A stretch of DNA of 64,000 nt from an uncultured Lachnospiraceae bacterium (GCA_910584695.1 CAJUBR010000003.1:1-64000); one strand, 5' to 3'; counted from the stretch's first letter, positions 22,763-31,225 are shown. Notes: generated by a model from the sequence alone, not told the origin. Translations and numbers: made by a program.

Positions 22763-24083
22763 TTTCATAATCTCCATATAAACCATCTAAGTATTCCCGT
22801 ACATCTTTTTCATGACCATTTACAGTCGGATGGTAAAACCGTACATCTTTTATTTCATCCGGCAGATACTGCTGTTTCACAAAATGTCCCGGATAATCAT
22901 GAGGATAAAGGTAACCCACATGCCCTAATTCTTTCGAACCTTTGTAATGGGCATCCCGTAAATGCGGCGGAACCGTTCCGGTTTTTTGGTTGCGAACTGT
23001 TTCCAAGGCATTAAAAATCGCATTCGTAACTGCATTTGATTTCGGAGCACACGCTACATAGATTGCCGCATTGGCAAGTATAATCTGTGCTTCCGGCATC
23101 CCCACTCTTTCAACTGCCTGTGCACAAGCCACTGCGGTCTGAATGGCACCGGGGTCCGCAATTCCAACATCCTCACTGGCACAAATCATGATCCGTCTTG
23201 CAATAAAGGTAACACTCTCTCCCGCCTGAAGCATTTTTGCGAGATAATACACTGCTGCATCCGGATCAGATCCCCTCATGCTTTTAATGAAAGCGGAAAT
23301 GGTATCATAATGATTATCTCCATCCTTGTCATAACGGACAGCTCTTCTTTGAATACACTCCTCTGCCACCGGCAACGTAATATAAATCTTACCGTCCTCT
23401 GACGGCTTTGTTGTAAGAACTCCTAATTCAATCGCATTTAATGCACTTCTGGCATCCCCTTCACTCATATCTGCCAAAAAATCTAATGCTTCATCACTGA
23501 TAGCTGCGTGATAAGCACCCATACCCTTTTGGGTATCATACACGGCCCGCTTAATCAGTTCCTTAATATCTTCCTTTCCCAGTGGCTCTAACCGAAATAT
23601 ATGGGAACGGGAAATCAATGCCCCGTTTACCTCAAAATAAGGATTTTCCGTTGTAGCTCCAATCAAAATGATGGTTCCGTCTTCCACAAAGGGAAGAAGA
23701 TAGTCCTGCTGTGCCTTATTAAACCGATGTATCTCGTCCACAAATAAAATGGTTTTTTTCTGATACATTCCGTAATGTTCTTTCGCCTCCTTTACCACCT
23801 GTTCCATATCTTTTTTTCCTGCAGTCGTGGCATTTAACGATGTAAAAATAGAACTGGTGGTATTGGCAATTACCATAGCCAAAGTCGTCTTGCCGGTTCC
23901 CGGCGGACCATAGAAAATAATAGAGCCTAACTTATCTGCCTCAATAGCCCGGTAAAGCAGTTTATCTTTTCCTAAAATATGTTTTTGGCCAACAACCTCA
24001 TCTATGGTTGTTGGCCGGAGTCTCTTTGCCAAAGGTGATTCCTTTTCCATATTCACTTCTCTCATAAAGTCAAATAAATCCAT
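22755..24083 (-). CDS. rarA: Replication-associated recombination protein A (AAA+ ATPase)
   Basis: RarA/MgsA acts at stalled replication forks with SSB and clamp-loader-like activity. The protein has Walker A FYGPPGTGKTTLA, Walker B ILFVDEIHRFNKAQQD, sensor 1 LIGATTENPYFEVN and the C-terminal tetramerisation region with DPDAAVYYLAKML and PHLRDAHYKGSKELGHVGYLYPHD. I chose ATG 24083, two codons inside the frame, because GAGG precedes it at proper spacing. It follows a single-domain response regulator by 15 nt. Confidence 0.96.
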   Translation of the reverse strand: MDLFDFMREVNMEKESPLAKRLRPTTIDEVVGQKHILGKDKLLYRAIEADKLGSIIFYGPPGTGKTTLAMVIANTTSSIFTSLNATTAGKKDMEQVVKEAKEHYGMYQKKTILFVDEIHRFNKAQQDYLLPFVEDGTIILIGATTENPYFEVNGALISRSHIFRLEPLGKEDIKELIKRAVYDTQKGMGAYHAAISDEALDFLADMSEGDARSALNAIELGVLTTKPSEDGKIYITLPVAEECIQRRAVRYDKDGDNHYDTISAFIKSMRGSDPDAAVYYLAKMLQAGESVTFIARRIMICASEDVGIADPGAIQTAVACAQAVERVGMPEAQIILANAAIYVACAPKSNAVTNAIFNALETVRNQKTGTVPPHLRDAHYKGSKELGHVGYLYPHDYPGHFVKQQYLPDEIKDVRFYHPTVNGHEKDVREYLDGLYGDYENE

Positions 24084-24098
24084 AACCATCCTCTATAC

Positions 24099-24503
24099 TC
24101 ATTCTGTTCTCTTTTGAAATCCCATTCTATTCAGCATCTCTTCAAATTTCTCTACAATAATGGGTTTACAGATATATGCATCATAGTCATTACACACCTG
24201 AATACTATCCAATGCCACCTCATCCAGAGCACTAATCATAATTACCTTTGACTGTGTTTCCTTGTAAATCCCGTATTTGTTTTCTGCTTCTCTGACTGCC
24301 TCCAATGTTTTATAACCATCTAACCGGCTCATCATAATATCCAGACAAATAATATCAAACAACTGGTGATTTTCCAATGCCGTTACTGCTTCTTCTACTG
24401 CAGAAATACCATTATCGACCACCACCACTTCTCCATACTGGGAAAATATTCTTTCTAAAAATCTTCTATTTACAAAATCATCATCTGCAATTAATATTCT
24501 CAT
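24099..24503 (-). CDS. Single-domain response regulator (CheY-like receiver only)
   Basis: The 134-residue protein is a lone receiver: RILIADDDFVNRRFLERIF (acidic pocket), FDIICLDIMMSRLDGYKTLEA (phospho-acceptor Asp), VIMISALDE (Ser/Thr position) and DAYICKPI (Lys). There is no output domain. GGAGG stands 6 nt before ATG 24503, so the upstream part of the frame is not used. It is not in the chemotaxis cluster. Its neighbours are a TetR regulator and rarA, so its partner kinase is unknown. Confidence 0.9.
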   Translation of the reverse strand: MRILIADDDFVNRRFLERIFSQYGEVVVVDNGISAVEEAVTALENHQLFDIICLDIMMSRLDGYKTLEAVREAENKYGIYKETQSKVIMISALDEVALDSIQVCNDYDAYICKPIIVEKFEEMLNRMGFQKRTE

Positions 24504-24559
24504 AAGAATCCTCCAAATCATCTACACAATCTAAATTATGTCCTACCTATATACGGATG

Positions 24560-25159
24560 CTATGAATCGGATTGGTTCCGTATCAAATCTGCCATCTTGT
24601 CAAGTATGGATTGGGCTGCCTGATTATGACTTTTATTCTCATAATAGATTCTTCGGTTTAATAAATCTCTGGTAAGACTCCCCATGAAAATATTAGTCAG
24701 CTCTTCTGAAGTAAAAGTATCTATAATTTCTTTTTCCTTCATTGCTGCGTCAAATTCCTTCCTTAAAAAGCTGGTTCTTAAATCAATCGCTGCGGAAATA
24801 CTTTCTCTGGTGTTGACATTATGCAATAATTCTTCATAATTCAATACAATCGCAGACAATTCTTTGTATCCATCATAATAAGTCCCATATGTCTTCAACA
24901 ATTCCAAAACCTTATCCAAATGTGAAATCTCTTTCGATTCAATTGTAGCAATTATACCATCATCAAATTTAGTAAATAGATTAACCACTTCCACCAAAAC
25001 TTCTTCAATACCGCCAAAATACCGGTAAAGCAAAGACTCCGACATGTTTTCCCTCATTGCAAGCGTCTTTGTAGTAAGCGAAGCCAGTCCTGATTCACTT
25101 ATGATTTCAATAGCAGAAGCAATAATTCGATCTTTTCTGTTAACAAAATTATTATTCAT
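24560..25159 (-). CDS. TetR/AcrR-family transcriptional regulator
   Basis: The N-terminal helix-turn-helix (about 8-55) is typical: RKDRIIASAIEIISESGLAS, LTTKTLAMRENMSESLLYRYFG. The C-terminal ligand domain is helical and unrelated to any I can name. I prefer ATG 25159 (199 residues), preceded by GGGGGAT; the frame opens at 25174. A perfect palindrome at 25178-25191 lies at the predicted transcription start, so the gene is probably self-repressed. It heads a transcript with a response regulator, rarA and a membrane protein, although 56 nt separate it from the next gene. Confidence 0.9.
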   Translation of the reverse strand: MNNNFVNRKDRIIASAIEIISESGLASLTTKTLAMRENMSESLLYRYFGGIEEVLVEVVNLFTKFDDGIIATIESKEISHLDKVLELLKTYGTYYDGYKELSAIVLNYEELLHNVNTRESISAAIDLRTSFLRKEFDAAMKEKEIIDTFTSEELTNIFMGSLTRDLLNRRIYYENKSHNQAAQSILDKMADLIRNQSDS

Positions 25160-25177
25160 ATGTATCCCCCACATTTG

Positions 25178-25191
25178 TGAATTATAATTCA
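25178..25191. promoter_or_regulatory. Probable TetR operator
   Basis: The perfect 14-bp palindrome TGAATTATAATTCA spans the expected transcription start of the TetR gene, directly downstream of the -10 element and 19 nt before the ATG. This is the usual place for an autorepressor site. Confidence 0.7.
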
Positions 25192-25197
25192 GCTTAT

Positions 25198-25226
25198 ATT
25201 TTATGGCATACCGGCCTTTTTGTCAA
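25198..25226 (-). promoter_or_regulatory. Sigma-A promoter of the TetR/rarA operon
   Basis: On the minus strand a perfect TTGACA (25226-25221), 17 nt, then TAAAAT (25203-25198). It is one of the strongest promoters in the window by sequence. Confidence 0.88.
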
Positions 25227-25254
25227 CAGAATAATCCCTCTTTCGATACACTGC

Positions 25255-26229
25255 TCAACTGCTTTTTCCATAAATATTGACTTTATCTTTCTCCCTGTCA
25301 TAATAATAAATATGATCTGACAACAGATCAATCAGCCCTACCGCACTGTTGTTTGCCTCCGCTACCAGATTTGAGAGAAATTCAGGTTCTGTTTCTGTAT
25401 TTTCCGGCACCAACATAACTTCATGTATACTGGAGGGTAAAATAAAAATATTGGAATCCTGTACTTTTGCAAAATGCCTTAGTACATTATCATATAAGAT
25501 ACAGGTTGCTCCGTTAATTCCGGTGTCATTTGTAAGTACATACATATTTACTTTATTTTCTTTATCTTCAAACTCTGTCATATCAGCAAGCAGCTCTTTG
25601 GACAGAATATCCGGCTCTTTTTGCTTTAAACAGTCCGAGATTACTCTGGCAAGGGAATCCATCTGCCACGGAAACTCTCTCATTGTATTAAAAAGTGCAA
25701 TCTGATAAAGGTCTTCCAATGCCACATTCCATTCGGTAAACTCTGTGTTGGATATTAGAGAACTTGCGATTCCAATCCGGTTCTTACTTGCGATATATCG
25801 AAATGTGACTGCCAGATCCAAATATTTTTTATAAGGACAGTTCTTCAGCAGTTCTTTATTCCTTTCATAGTTTACCAAGCGAAGTACAATCTGATCCTTT
25901 ACGTTTAAAAAATTTGTAATATCCTCTACCTTAAAGTCACGTTCTTCCTTTGCATTTTGATATTGATAAATGATTTCTTCCATAATTACAGTAAGAGGTT
26001 TTCCCATCTGATAACTTTCAAAATAAGAATTCAGATAAATATTAGGAGTGACCTTATCTTCTTTTCCTCGGATGGTAATCCCGTCTAAAACAATTCCGTT
26101 ATTCTTTATCACCTTATGTAGTTCTACTTTATAAGATTCTTTTTTTTCTTCCTTGGAGTTATACGAATATGCCCCCATTATCTCTGCAAGATTTTCCTTA
26201 ATATATTCTAAAAATTCCTGATAATTCAT
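25255..26229 (-). CDS. DUF5688 family protein
   Basis: The 324-residue soluble protein matches what I know of DUF5688, a family common in Lachnospiraceae and with no known function. It shows an N-terminal helix with MNYQEFLEYIKENL, a middle NPNIYLNSYFESYQ-like segment (TPNIYLNSYFESYQMGK), CPYKKYLDLAVTFRYIAS and a C-terminal domain with NDTGINGATCILYDNVLRHFA and LPSSIHEVMLVPE. No catalytic motif or membrane segment is visible. GAGGAG precedes the ATG. It has its own promoter and a leader of about 180 nt. Confidence 0.8.
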   Translation of the reverse strand: MNYQEFLEYIKENLAEIMGAYSYNSKEEKKESYKVELHKVIKNNGIVLDGITIRGKEDKVTPNIYLNSYFESYQMGKPLTVIMEEIIYQYQNAKEERDFKVEDITNFLNVKDQIVLRLVNYERNKELLKNCPYKKYLDLAVTFRYIASKNRIGIASSLISNTEFTEWNVALEDLYQIALFNTMREFPWQMDSLARVISDCLKQKEPDILSKELLADMTEFEDKENKVNMYVLTNDTGINGATCILYDNVLRHFAKVQDSNIFILPSSIHEVMLVPENTETEPEFLSNLVAEANNSAVGLIDLLSDHIYYYDREKDKVNIYGKSS

Positions 26230-26360
26230 AAATACGTTCTCCTCTGCTTCTATTAGTTGTATATCCTTTATTCTATGTTGCTTTCATTAATGGAAAAATA
26301 GAGAAACTAACTGTAACCTGCCATTCAGGCCTTTCGATATATCCTTATAAAATGAGAAAT

Positions 26361-26376
26361 TGATACGAATGTATCA
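26361..26376 (-). other. Small stem-loop in the DUF5688 leader
   Basis: TGATAC and GTATCA form a 6-bp perfect stem around a 4-nt loop within the roughly 180-nt leader of the DUF5688 gene. The 259-nt gap 26230-26488 otherwise holds the promoter and terminator listed here and nothing else I can name. Confidence 0.4.
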
Positions 26377-26381
26377 CAGAT

Positions 26382-26418
26382 AAAAAAATAAGCCTTATCC
26401 AATATGTGTATGACTTAT
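26382..26418 (-). terminator. Probable intrinsic terminator of the chemotaxis/fliA operon
   Basis: On the minus strand ATAAGTC pairs with GGCTTAT (one wobble) over an 17-nt loop, followed by TTTTTTT. It lies about 70 nt after the MltG-like gene. Its 5' arm overlaps the -10 of the next promoter, so it can act only on transcripts coming from upstream. Confidence 0.5.
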
Positions 26419-26445
26419 CATACCGAATAAAGCTCTCCTCGTCAA
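26417..26445 (-). promoter_or_regulatory. Sigma-A promoter of the DUF5688 gene
   Basis: On the minus strand TTGACG (26445-26440), 17 nt, then TATGAT (26422-26417). The expected start near 26410 leaves a long leader before the ATG at 26229. Confidence 0.75.
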
Positions 26446-26488
26446 GTACTTTTTCAACTTTTATACTCCATCAATTTTTTATGATTTT

Positions 26489-27058
26489 TCAATGCTCTGA
26501 AATCGCCTCCGCAATATCTTGAAAACTCATTCCCTTTTTCAGAGCATATTCCCCTACCCGAATCCGGCTGGCATATCCGTTTTTTACAAGATATGTGTCA
26601 AACTCATCCGCATTTTCAATCAATCCTGCCTTATGCAGCTTCTGGCAAACCGCATAAGAGGTAGAGCCTCCGTCAATCTTAATAGTAACGGTTTCTCCTT
26701 TTTCCTCTGCCGCAGTTTCCGCTTGCGTTGTCTGCTCTTGTGTTGTAACCTCTGTTGTCTGCTCCTTTTTACTTTCTGAATCTGTAGCAGCCGAATCCTT
26801 TTTAGAAGTTCCATCTGTGTCTTTTACCGCCGTATCTTTGTTATCTTCTTTTGAGGTTTCTTTTGCCGGATCTTCCTGTTTTGAAATCAGGTTCTCCAAA
26901 GGATCTTCCTGTTTCACCATTCCAAGCTCTTTTGCCCGATTTATAATCTGCTCATCCGTCATTTTACCTGATTCACCGGTTTGGTATGCTGTAAAAAATA
27001 TAACACATGAAAAGATAATGCCAACACCTAAACCTCTTAAAAAATACTTTAACTTCAT
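26489..27058 (-). CDS. Membrane-anchored MltG/YceG-like N-terminal domain protein (no lytic domain)
   Basis: The 189-residue protein has one N-terminal membrane helix (9-26), a Lys/Glu/Thr-rich linker with repeated TTEVTTQEQTTQ-like segments (45-120), and a C-terminal LysM-like domain (about 122-188): VTIKIDGGSTSYAVCQKLHKAGLI, then RIRVGEYALKKGMSFQDIAEAI. The latter resembles the N-terminal domain of MltG endolytic transglycosylases. The catalytic YceG domain is absent. It probably sits outside the membrane near peptidoglycan. It starts 2 nt after the SwrB-like gene and is the last gene of the chemotaxis/fliA operon. Confidence 0.75.
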   Translation of the reverse strand: MKLKYFLRGLGVGIIFSCVIFFTAYQTGESGKMTDEQIINRAKELGMVKQEDPLENLISKQEDPAKETSKEDNKDTAVKDTDGTSKKDSAATDSESKKEQTTEVTTQEQTTQAETAAEEKGETVTIKIDGGSTSYAVCQKLHKAGLIENADEFDTYLVKNGYASRIRVGEYALKKGMSFQDIAEAISEH

Positions 27059-27060
27059 TT

Positions 27061-28002
27061 TTATTCTCCTTGGTACAAATCAATCACAAGCTTTACTTCA
27101 CCAACCCCAAGACCCAGTTGTTTTGCAATTTCAATAATACTTTCACCGTTTTTGTAAAGCTCTAATATAATATCGTTGGAATTTTCCCCTTCCATATATT
27201 CCTCCTCCAATGCTTCGTCAAAGTCAAGTTCCATCTGGTCAATTTTTTCAAATACGTCATCCATATCCTGAGTTTCTTCCTCTATTAAAACAGGATTCGT
27301 TTTATTTACTTTTCCGTTATCGCCAGACTCCCTTTCCAATTTCTCATCCGGTTCTTTCTCATCATGCATAGCCTCAGTTTCCGTTGCTTTTTCTATTTCC
27401 TGTTCCCGTTTTTGTTCTGATATCCCCTCTTGCTGTATAATTCGTTCCACATCCTGTTTTGTATTATCCTTCAGCTTTCTTAATGCACTTAGCTGATCAA
27501 TTGCCGACTGTCTTTTCTCCATTTCTTTCACTTCAGCTATTTTCTTCTTTTCCTCAGCTATCCTTTTATTTTCCTCGTCTATCTGGGACAGCAGCTCCTT
27601 CACTTGATAATGAACCTGATTCACTTCTCTTACTGTATTCATGATTTCTTTTTGTTTGTCATCTAACATACTGTAAAGAAACATTACTTCCTTGTGATTT
27701 TTTTCAATTTCCTCACATACCGCAACTGCATAGTCTCCCAATGCCATTGTTTTTTCATTTGCCATACTGGCCAGAGATTCATTCGTTTCATAGAGAATAT
27801 CCTTTGCCTGTTTTGCAATCACATCTTCGATTTTGCGTTTAATAATCTGCAATTCCCTGTCAGAAAATTCATAATCCTCATTCACTGTAAGCAGATCAAT
27901 ATTAAAATTATCTTCTCTTTTTTCAAATCTTTCCGAAATAAAAAAGCTTGAAAAAATCATTATAATACCTATAATCATCATTACTACTACTGAACTTGTC
28001 AT
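27061..28002 (-). CDS. DUF6115/SwrB-like membrane coiled-coil protein
   Basis: The 313-residue protein has an N-terminal membrane helix (SSVVVMMIIGIIMIFSSFFI), a long coiled coil (about 30-190), an acidic linker and a C-terminal helix-turn-helix-like segment (ILELYKNGESIIEIAKQLGLGVGEVKLVIDLY). Its position behind the flagellar sigma factor matches swrB in Bacillus subtilis, which promotes flagellar basal-body activation. The architecture matches too, though sequence identity cannot be judged here. It is cotranscribed with genes on both sides. Confidence 0.7.
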   Translation of the reverse strand: MTSSVVVMMIIGIIMIFSSFFISERFEKREDNFNIDLLTVNEDYEFSDRELQIIKRKIEDVIAKQAKDILYETNESLASMANEKTMALGDYAVAVCEEIEKNHKEVMFLYSMLDDKQKEIMNTVREVNQVHYQVKELLSQIDEENKRIAEEKKKIAEVKEMEKRQSAIDQLSALRKLKDNTKQDVERIIQQEGISEQKREQEIEKATETEAMHDEKEPDEKLERESGDNGKVNKTNPVLIEEETQDMDDVFEKIDQMELDFDEALEEEYMEGENSNDIILELYKNGESIIEIAKQLGLGVGEVKLVIDLYQGE

Positions 28003-28016
28003 TTTACACTCCCGTT

Positions 28017-28355
28017 TTATATCTGTATATTAATTCTTGGCTGTTTGTCATCCGTGTAATCTTTTTGTTTTACTGTTAGCTCATCGGCTTCCATATCGGA
28101 TTGCCTTTTCTTTTTATGACGTTTTCTTAAATCCTGGTAAGTTCCATTACCCTCTTCTTTCGCATCATATTGATATTCGGCAAATTCATTTGCATCCTTT
28201 TTTATTACGGTCTCACTATTGTGTTTTACTTCCCGTTTTACTTCATTTGCCGCATATGTATTTTCGTTTACTACTCTCTGATTTTCATGCTGTTGGTTTG
28301 TTCCGACAGACTCTGTACGGGGAAGCAGCATTTGCATTTCAACCGGACGTATCAT
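28017..28355 (-). CDS. Conserved-position small hydrophilic protein of unknown function
   Basis: The 112-residue protein is hydrophilic and probably disordered in the middle. It begins MIRPVEMQMLLPRTESVG and has a basic cluster RKRHKKKRQ near residue 80. There is no membrane helix or known motif. A strong AAGGAGG before the ATG and tight spacing (12 nt from the FapA-like gene, 14 nt to the SwrB-like gene) show it is expressed with the motility genes. Function unknown. Confidence 0.75.
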   Translation of the reverse strand: MIRPVEMQMLLPRTESVGTNQQHENQRVVNENTYAANEVKREVKHNSETVIKKDANEFAEYQYDAKEEGNGTYQDLRKRHKKKRQSDMEADELTVKQKDYTDDKQPRINIQI

Positions 28356-28367
28356 GAAAAAACCTCC

Positions 28368-29972
28368 TTATACTATTGAAGTACTCACCACATCGGCACC
28401 ATCTGTTCTAAATTGACACCTTTTTTGAATATCCTTTACCGAATATACCCTATTGGAAATATAGATGCATACTCCGGGATATATCATCCTGTTTACCACT
28501 ACACGACCATCCATATTATTTTCAATCTCTTTCTTCAGTGCTATATATTGGGCAGATTCCCTCTCCAGTTCTTCTTCTAATTTCTTAACGCCACGATCTG
28601 CCAGTTTCGTCAAATCAGTCTGACGCATCGCCGTTTTTCGTCCTTCTTCCATTCTTTTTCTGGTTACCTGCACAATTTGACGATGTTTCAAAACTTCCTT
28701 CTGTTTTTCTTTAATTGTCATTGCTAATTTTTTAAACTTCTCTAACATCTCAGGATCAACTCCCACTTTTAAAGTTGTAACCGTATTCATTTTATTTCCA
28801 AATACACTGGCCTCAATTCTTTTTCCTGCTGATACGTTTCCTCCAATTAGAAATCCCTTTTTCCCACTTACAATAACGGTCTCTCCAGCAGTTAAATCAG
28901 AGTGAAGACTGGAACCTGCATTAATCACACGTCCCGCTTTTACCGTACAGCTTTCTAAAAATTTCGTAATAATATCATTCTCTGCCTGAAGAATTCCTTT
29001 CCCCATTCCCTGTACTCCACGTTTTAAAACAATGTTTCCTCCGGCTTTTAAAACTGCTCCCTCCACAACACCGTCTACTTCAATATCACCGGAAGCTTCT
29101 ACTGCAAAACCTGCACGGACATTTCCTGTAACATGTACATTCCCCTTATAACGAATATCTCCCGTTGATGCATCTACATCCGCCGGAACATTGTAGGTTC
29201 CTGATACAAACACCGTATCTCCTGTTAATTTAACATCTCCATCTATTTCCGAAAAAATCTTTGTCTGGTCATCCGACAATATGATATTTTTACCGAATTT
29301 TAAACTTCTCTTTTTCGCCTTCGGAGGATAAACCTCCTCTCCGAACACATTAATCCCTGGTGCTCCCTCTTGTTCCGGGATTAATTCCGCCAGTAAATCC
29401 CCTTTTTTTATACTGACAAAAATATTAAGCTGATGAAAATCCACACTCCCGTCTTCTAACAGCAACGGTTTAGCGGTAGGATCTGTATTAAATTTATAAA
29501 TAATCTCTGCATCACGTCCCGGCACAACTGCTTTTCCTTTTGCAATGGGTATATCTCTGCAAAATTGTCTTCCTGCCATATAGGCATAAAGTACCTTTTT
29601 CGATATCCCATATGTAACCTTTGCACGTTCTAACTCATTGAGAATATCGTTTTCTGTCATATATTTTCCGTTCTTTGAGGGTGGATAAAAACGGACTACC
29701 GCTACCATCCCTTCATTTGTCACTCTTACCATTGCCATCTCAGGGACTTCTCCTATTACCTCAGAACTGACAAAAATTTCGGTTTCCTTATCTGCTTTGG
29801 AAACTGCATTGTTTAATTCCGATAGATTATAGCCTCTAATCCCGCACTTTTCCAAATAGGCAGCAAATTCCTGAATTGCAATTCCTCTGCCACCTTCCTT
29901 CGCTGGATATATATATGCATATACACCGTCTTTTCGAATATCTAATTGAAAAAAGCCATTTGTATATTTCAT
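28368..29972 (-). CDS. FapA (DUF342) family protein
   Basis: The protein of about 534 residues has an N-terminal domain with the VKRFYPP-like segment VVRFYPPSKNG. A central beta-helix of polar repeats follows (about 240-400: KGNVHVTGNVRAGFAVEASGD, then VEGAVLKAGGNIVLKRGVQG). The C-terminal coiled coil has about 110 residues. FapA-type proteins are widespread in motile bacteria and some bind membranes or polar partners; the role here is not known. ATG 29972 is chosen because AAGGAG lies 6 nt upstream. The frame also reaches ATG 29999, which overlaps the fliA stop. Confidence 0.85.
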   Translation of the reverse strand: MKYTNGFFQLDIRKDGVYAYIYPAKEGGRGIAIQEFAAYLEKCGIRGYNLSELNNAVSKADKETEIFVSSEVIGEVPEMAMVRVTNEGMVAVVRFYPPSKNGKYMTENDILNELERAKVTYGISKKVLYAYMAGRQFCRDIPIAKGKAVVPGRDAEIIYKFNTDPTAKPLLLEDGSVDFHQLNIFVSIKKGDLLAELIPEQEGAPGINVFGEEVYPPKAKKRSLKFGKNIILSDDQTKIFSEIDGDVKLTGDTVFVSGTYNVPADVDASTGDIRYKGNVHVTGNVRAGFAVEASGDIEVDGVVEGAVLKAGGNIVLKRGVQGMGKGILQAENDIITKFLESCTVKAGRVINAGSSLHSDLTAGETVIVSGKKGFLIGGNVSAGKRIEASVFGNKMNTVTTLKVGVDPEMLEKFKKLAMTIKEKQKEVLKHRQIVQVTRKRMEEGRKTAMRQTDLTKLADRGVKKLEEELERESAQYIALKKEIENNMDGRVVVNRMIYPGVCIYISNRVYSVKDIQKRCQFRTDGADVVSTSIV

Positions 29973-29998
29973 TTCATACTCCTTTTCCACAACCCTCA

Positions 29999-30763
29999 TT
30001 ATCCCATGAAAAATTCAAAATAACCACCCAAATGCTTCTTCATCTTTTCCAATGCCTTTGAATGAAGCTGCGATATTCTGGATTCCGAAACCTCTAATAC
30101 ATTTGCAACTTCCTTTAAAGTAAGCTCTTCATAATAATATAATAAAACAACCTTCTTTTCCTTTTCTGTCAGCAACTCCAATGCCTTCATCAGTATCTGC
30201 CGGATTTCTTCCCTGTCAACTGCCTGCTCCGGTTCCACATATACTGTATTCCGAAATTCTTTCACTCCACTTTCTGTTCCCTGTTCCATAAATTCATCCA
30301 ATGAAGCAATATTGGAAATATTGGCAAGACCTTCCCAGCTTCTATATTCATCAAGGGAAATCCCTAATTCTTTTGCAATATCCTTATCCTTGTATTTCCC
30401 ACCCTGTTCTTTTTCCAGTTTTGTAACTGCATTCTCAATCTGCTTTTGTTTTTGCCTGACAGACCTTGGTATCCAGTCCATCTTACGGATCTGATCAAGA
30501 ATAGCTCCTCTAATCCGCAAACTGGCATAGGTTTCAAACTTAATTCCTTTCTCAAAATCAAATTTATCAATGGCATCAATCAGACCAAAAACCCCATAGC
30601 TTACTAAATCATCATATTCTACCGTATAACCCAGATACAAATTCAGACGACCCGCAACAAATTTCACCAGAGGAACATATTCGATAATAATCTGTTCTCT
30701 CAGTTTGTCAGACCTTGTTTTCGCATATTCCTCCCATAATTTATTTTTCTTTGTATCGTCCAT
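29999..30763 (-). CDS. fliA: RNA polymerase sigma factor for flagellar genes (sigma-28/sigma-D)
   Basis: The protein of about 254 residues has sigma region 2 (FVAGRLNLYLGYTVEYDDLVSYGVFGLIDAIDKFD), region 3 (RIRGAILDQIRKMDWIPRSVRQKQ) and region 4 (LTEKEKKVVLLYYYEELTLKEVANVLEVSESRISQLHSKA). It lacks region 1, as expected of FliA/SigD/WhiG. It should direct late flagellar and chemotaxis transcription. ATG 30763 is preferred to the GTG at 30772, which lies in the GGGGTG ribosome binding site. Its place behind cheD matches Bacillus. No flgM gene is in the window. Confidence 0.96.
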   Translation of the reverse strand: MDDTKKNKLWEEYAKTRSDKLREQIIIEYVPLVKFVAGRLNLYLGYTVEYDDLVSYGVFGLIDAIDKFDFEKGIKFETYASLRIRGAILDQIRKMDWIPRSVRQKQKQIENAVTKLEKEQGGKYKDKDIAKELGISLDEYRSWEGLANISNIASLDEFMEQGTESGVKEFRNTVYVEPEQAVDREEIRQILMKALELLTEKEKKVVLLYYYEELTLKEVANVLEVSESRISQLHSKALEKMKKHLGGYFEFFMG

Positions 30764-30786
30764 TCTACACACCCCGCGTATCAGTA

Positions 30787-31089
30787 TTATTCGTCATCTT
30801 CAAAAAAATTATCCGATATATTATAATCCGCCTGCTCCGTCATCTCTTCTTCATTTTCATCCGTATCCGTTTGTTCTGATTCCGTCTGTTCTTCTTTCTT
30901 ACTTTCTTTTTGATTCATAGAGCGCTGCAAGATTTCAACACACAAGGTGCCAATTACATAAAATATAACAATTACACCTAATAAAATCAATAAAGAAACC
31001 GTTACATTCTTATTTGTTTTCATATTTACAACCAATGTCACCAAACCTGCAAGTAAAACAATAAATGCTCTCAAATATCGATACTTCAT
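30787..31089 (-). CDS. Small membrane protein between cheD and fliA
   Basis: The protein of 100 residues has two hydrophobic helices (AFIVLLAGLVTLVVNM and VSLLILLGVIVIFYVIGTLCVEIL), then a strongly acidic tail (EEQTESEQTDTDENEEEM). I do not recognise a family. ATG 31089 is preferred over the frame opening at 31110, which lies in a predicted hairpin. It is 23 nt from fliA and behind a stack of hairpins. Its insertion here is not seen in the Bacillus operon. Confidence 0.7.
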   Translation of the reverse strand: MKYRYLRAFIVLLAGLVTLVVNMKTNKNVTVSLLILLGVIVIFYVIGTLCVEILQRSMNQKESKKEEQTESEQTDTDENEEEMTEQADYNISDNFFEDDE

Positions 31090-31102
31090 AATTTGCACCG
31101 AG

Positions 31103-31225
31103 CCTATCAACCATAAGCCTGCTTATATCTGATAGGTACAAACACAAAGGGTAAAAGATGTGTGTTTGCATACGCTCCCTTTCCTTTATTTTTCCTTTAC
31201 TAATATAATGATTAAATCATTATAT
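31103..31225 (-). other. Cluster of three stem-loops between cheD and the fliA segment
   Basis: Three structures stand in a row. 31203-31225 is a perfect inverted repeat of ATATAATGATT that spans the cheD stop codon. 31139-31168 is an 8-bp stem (CAAACACA/TGTGTTTG). 31103-31136 is a nested hairpin (CCTATCA/TGATAGG enclosing ATAAG/CTTAT) directly before the next gene. None has a T tract. They could slow or process the mRNA between che genes and fliA. Confidence 0.6.

Noticed and set aside
26382..26418. A transcription attenuator in the DUF5688 leader
   Set aside because: The 5' arm of the hairpin overlaps the -10 element, so it is not in the transcript started there. A terminator for the upstream operon fits better.
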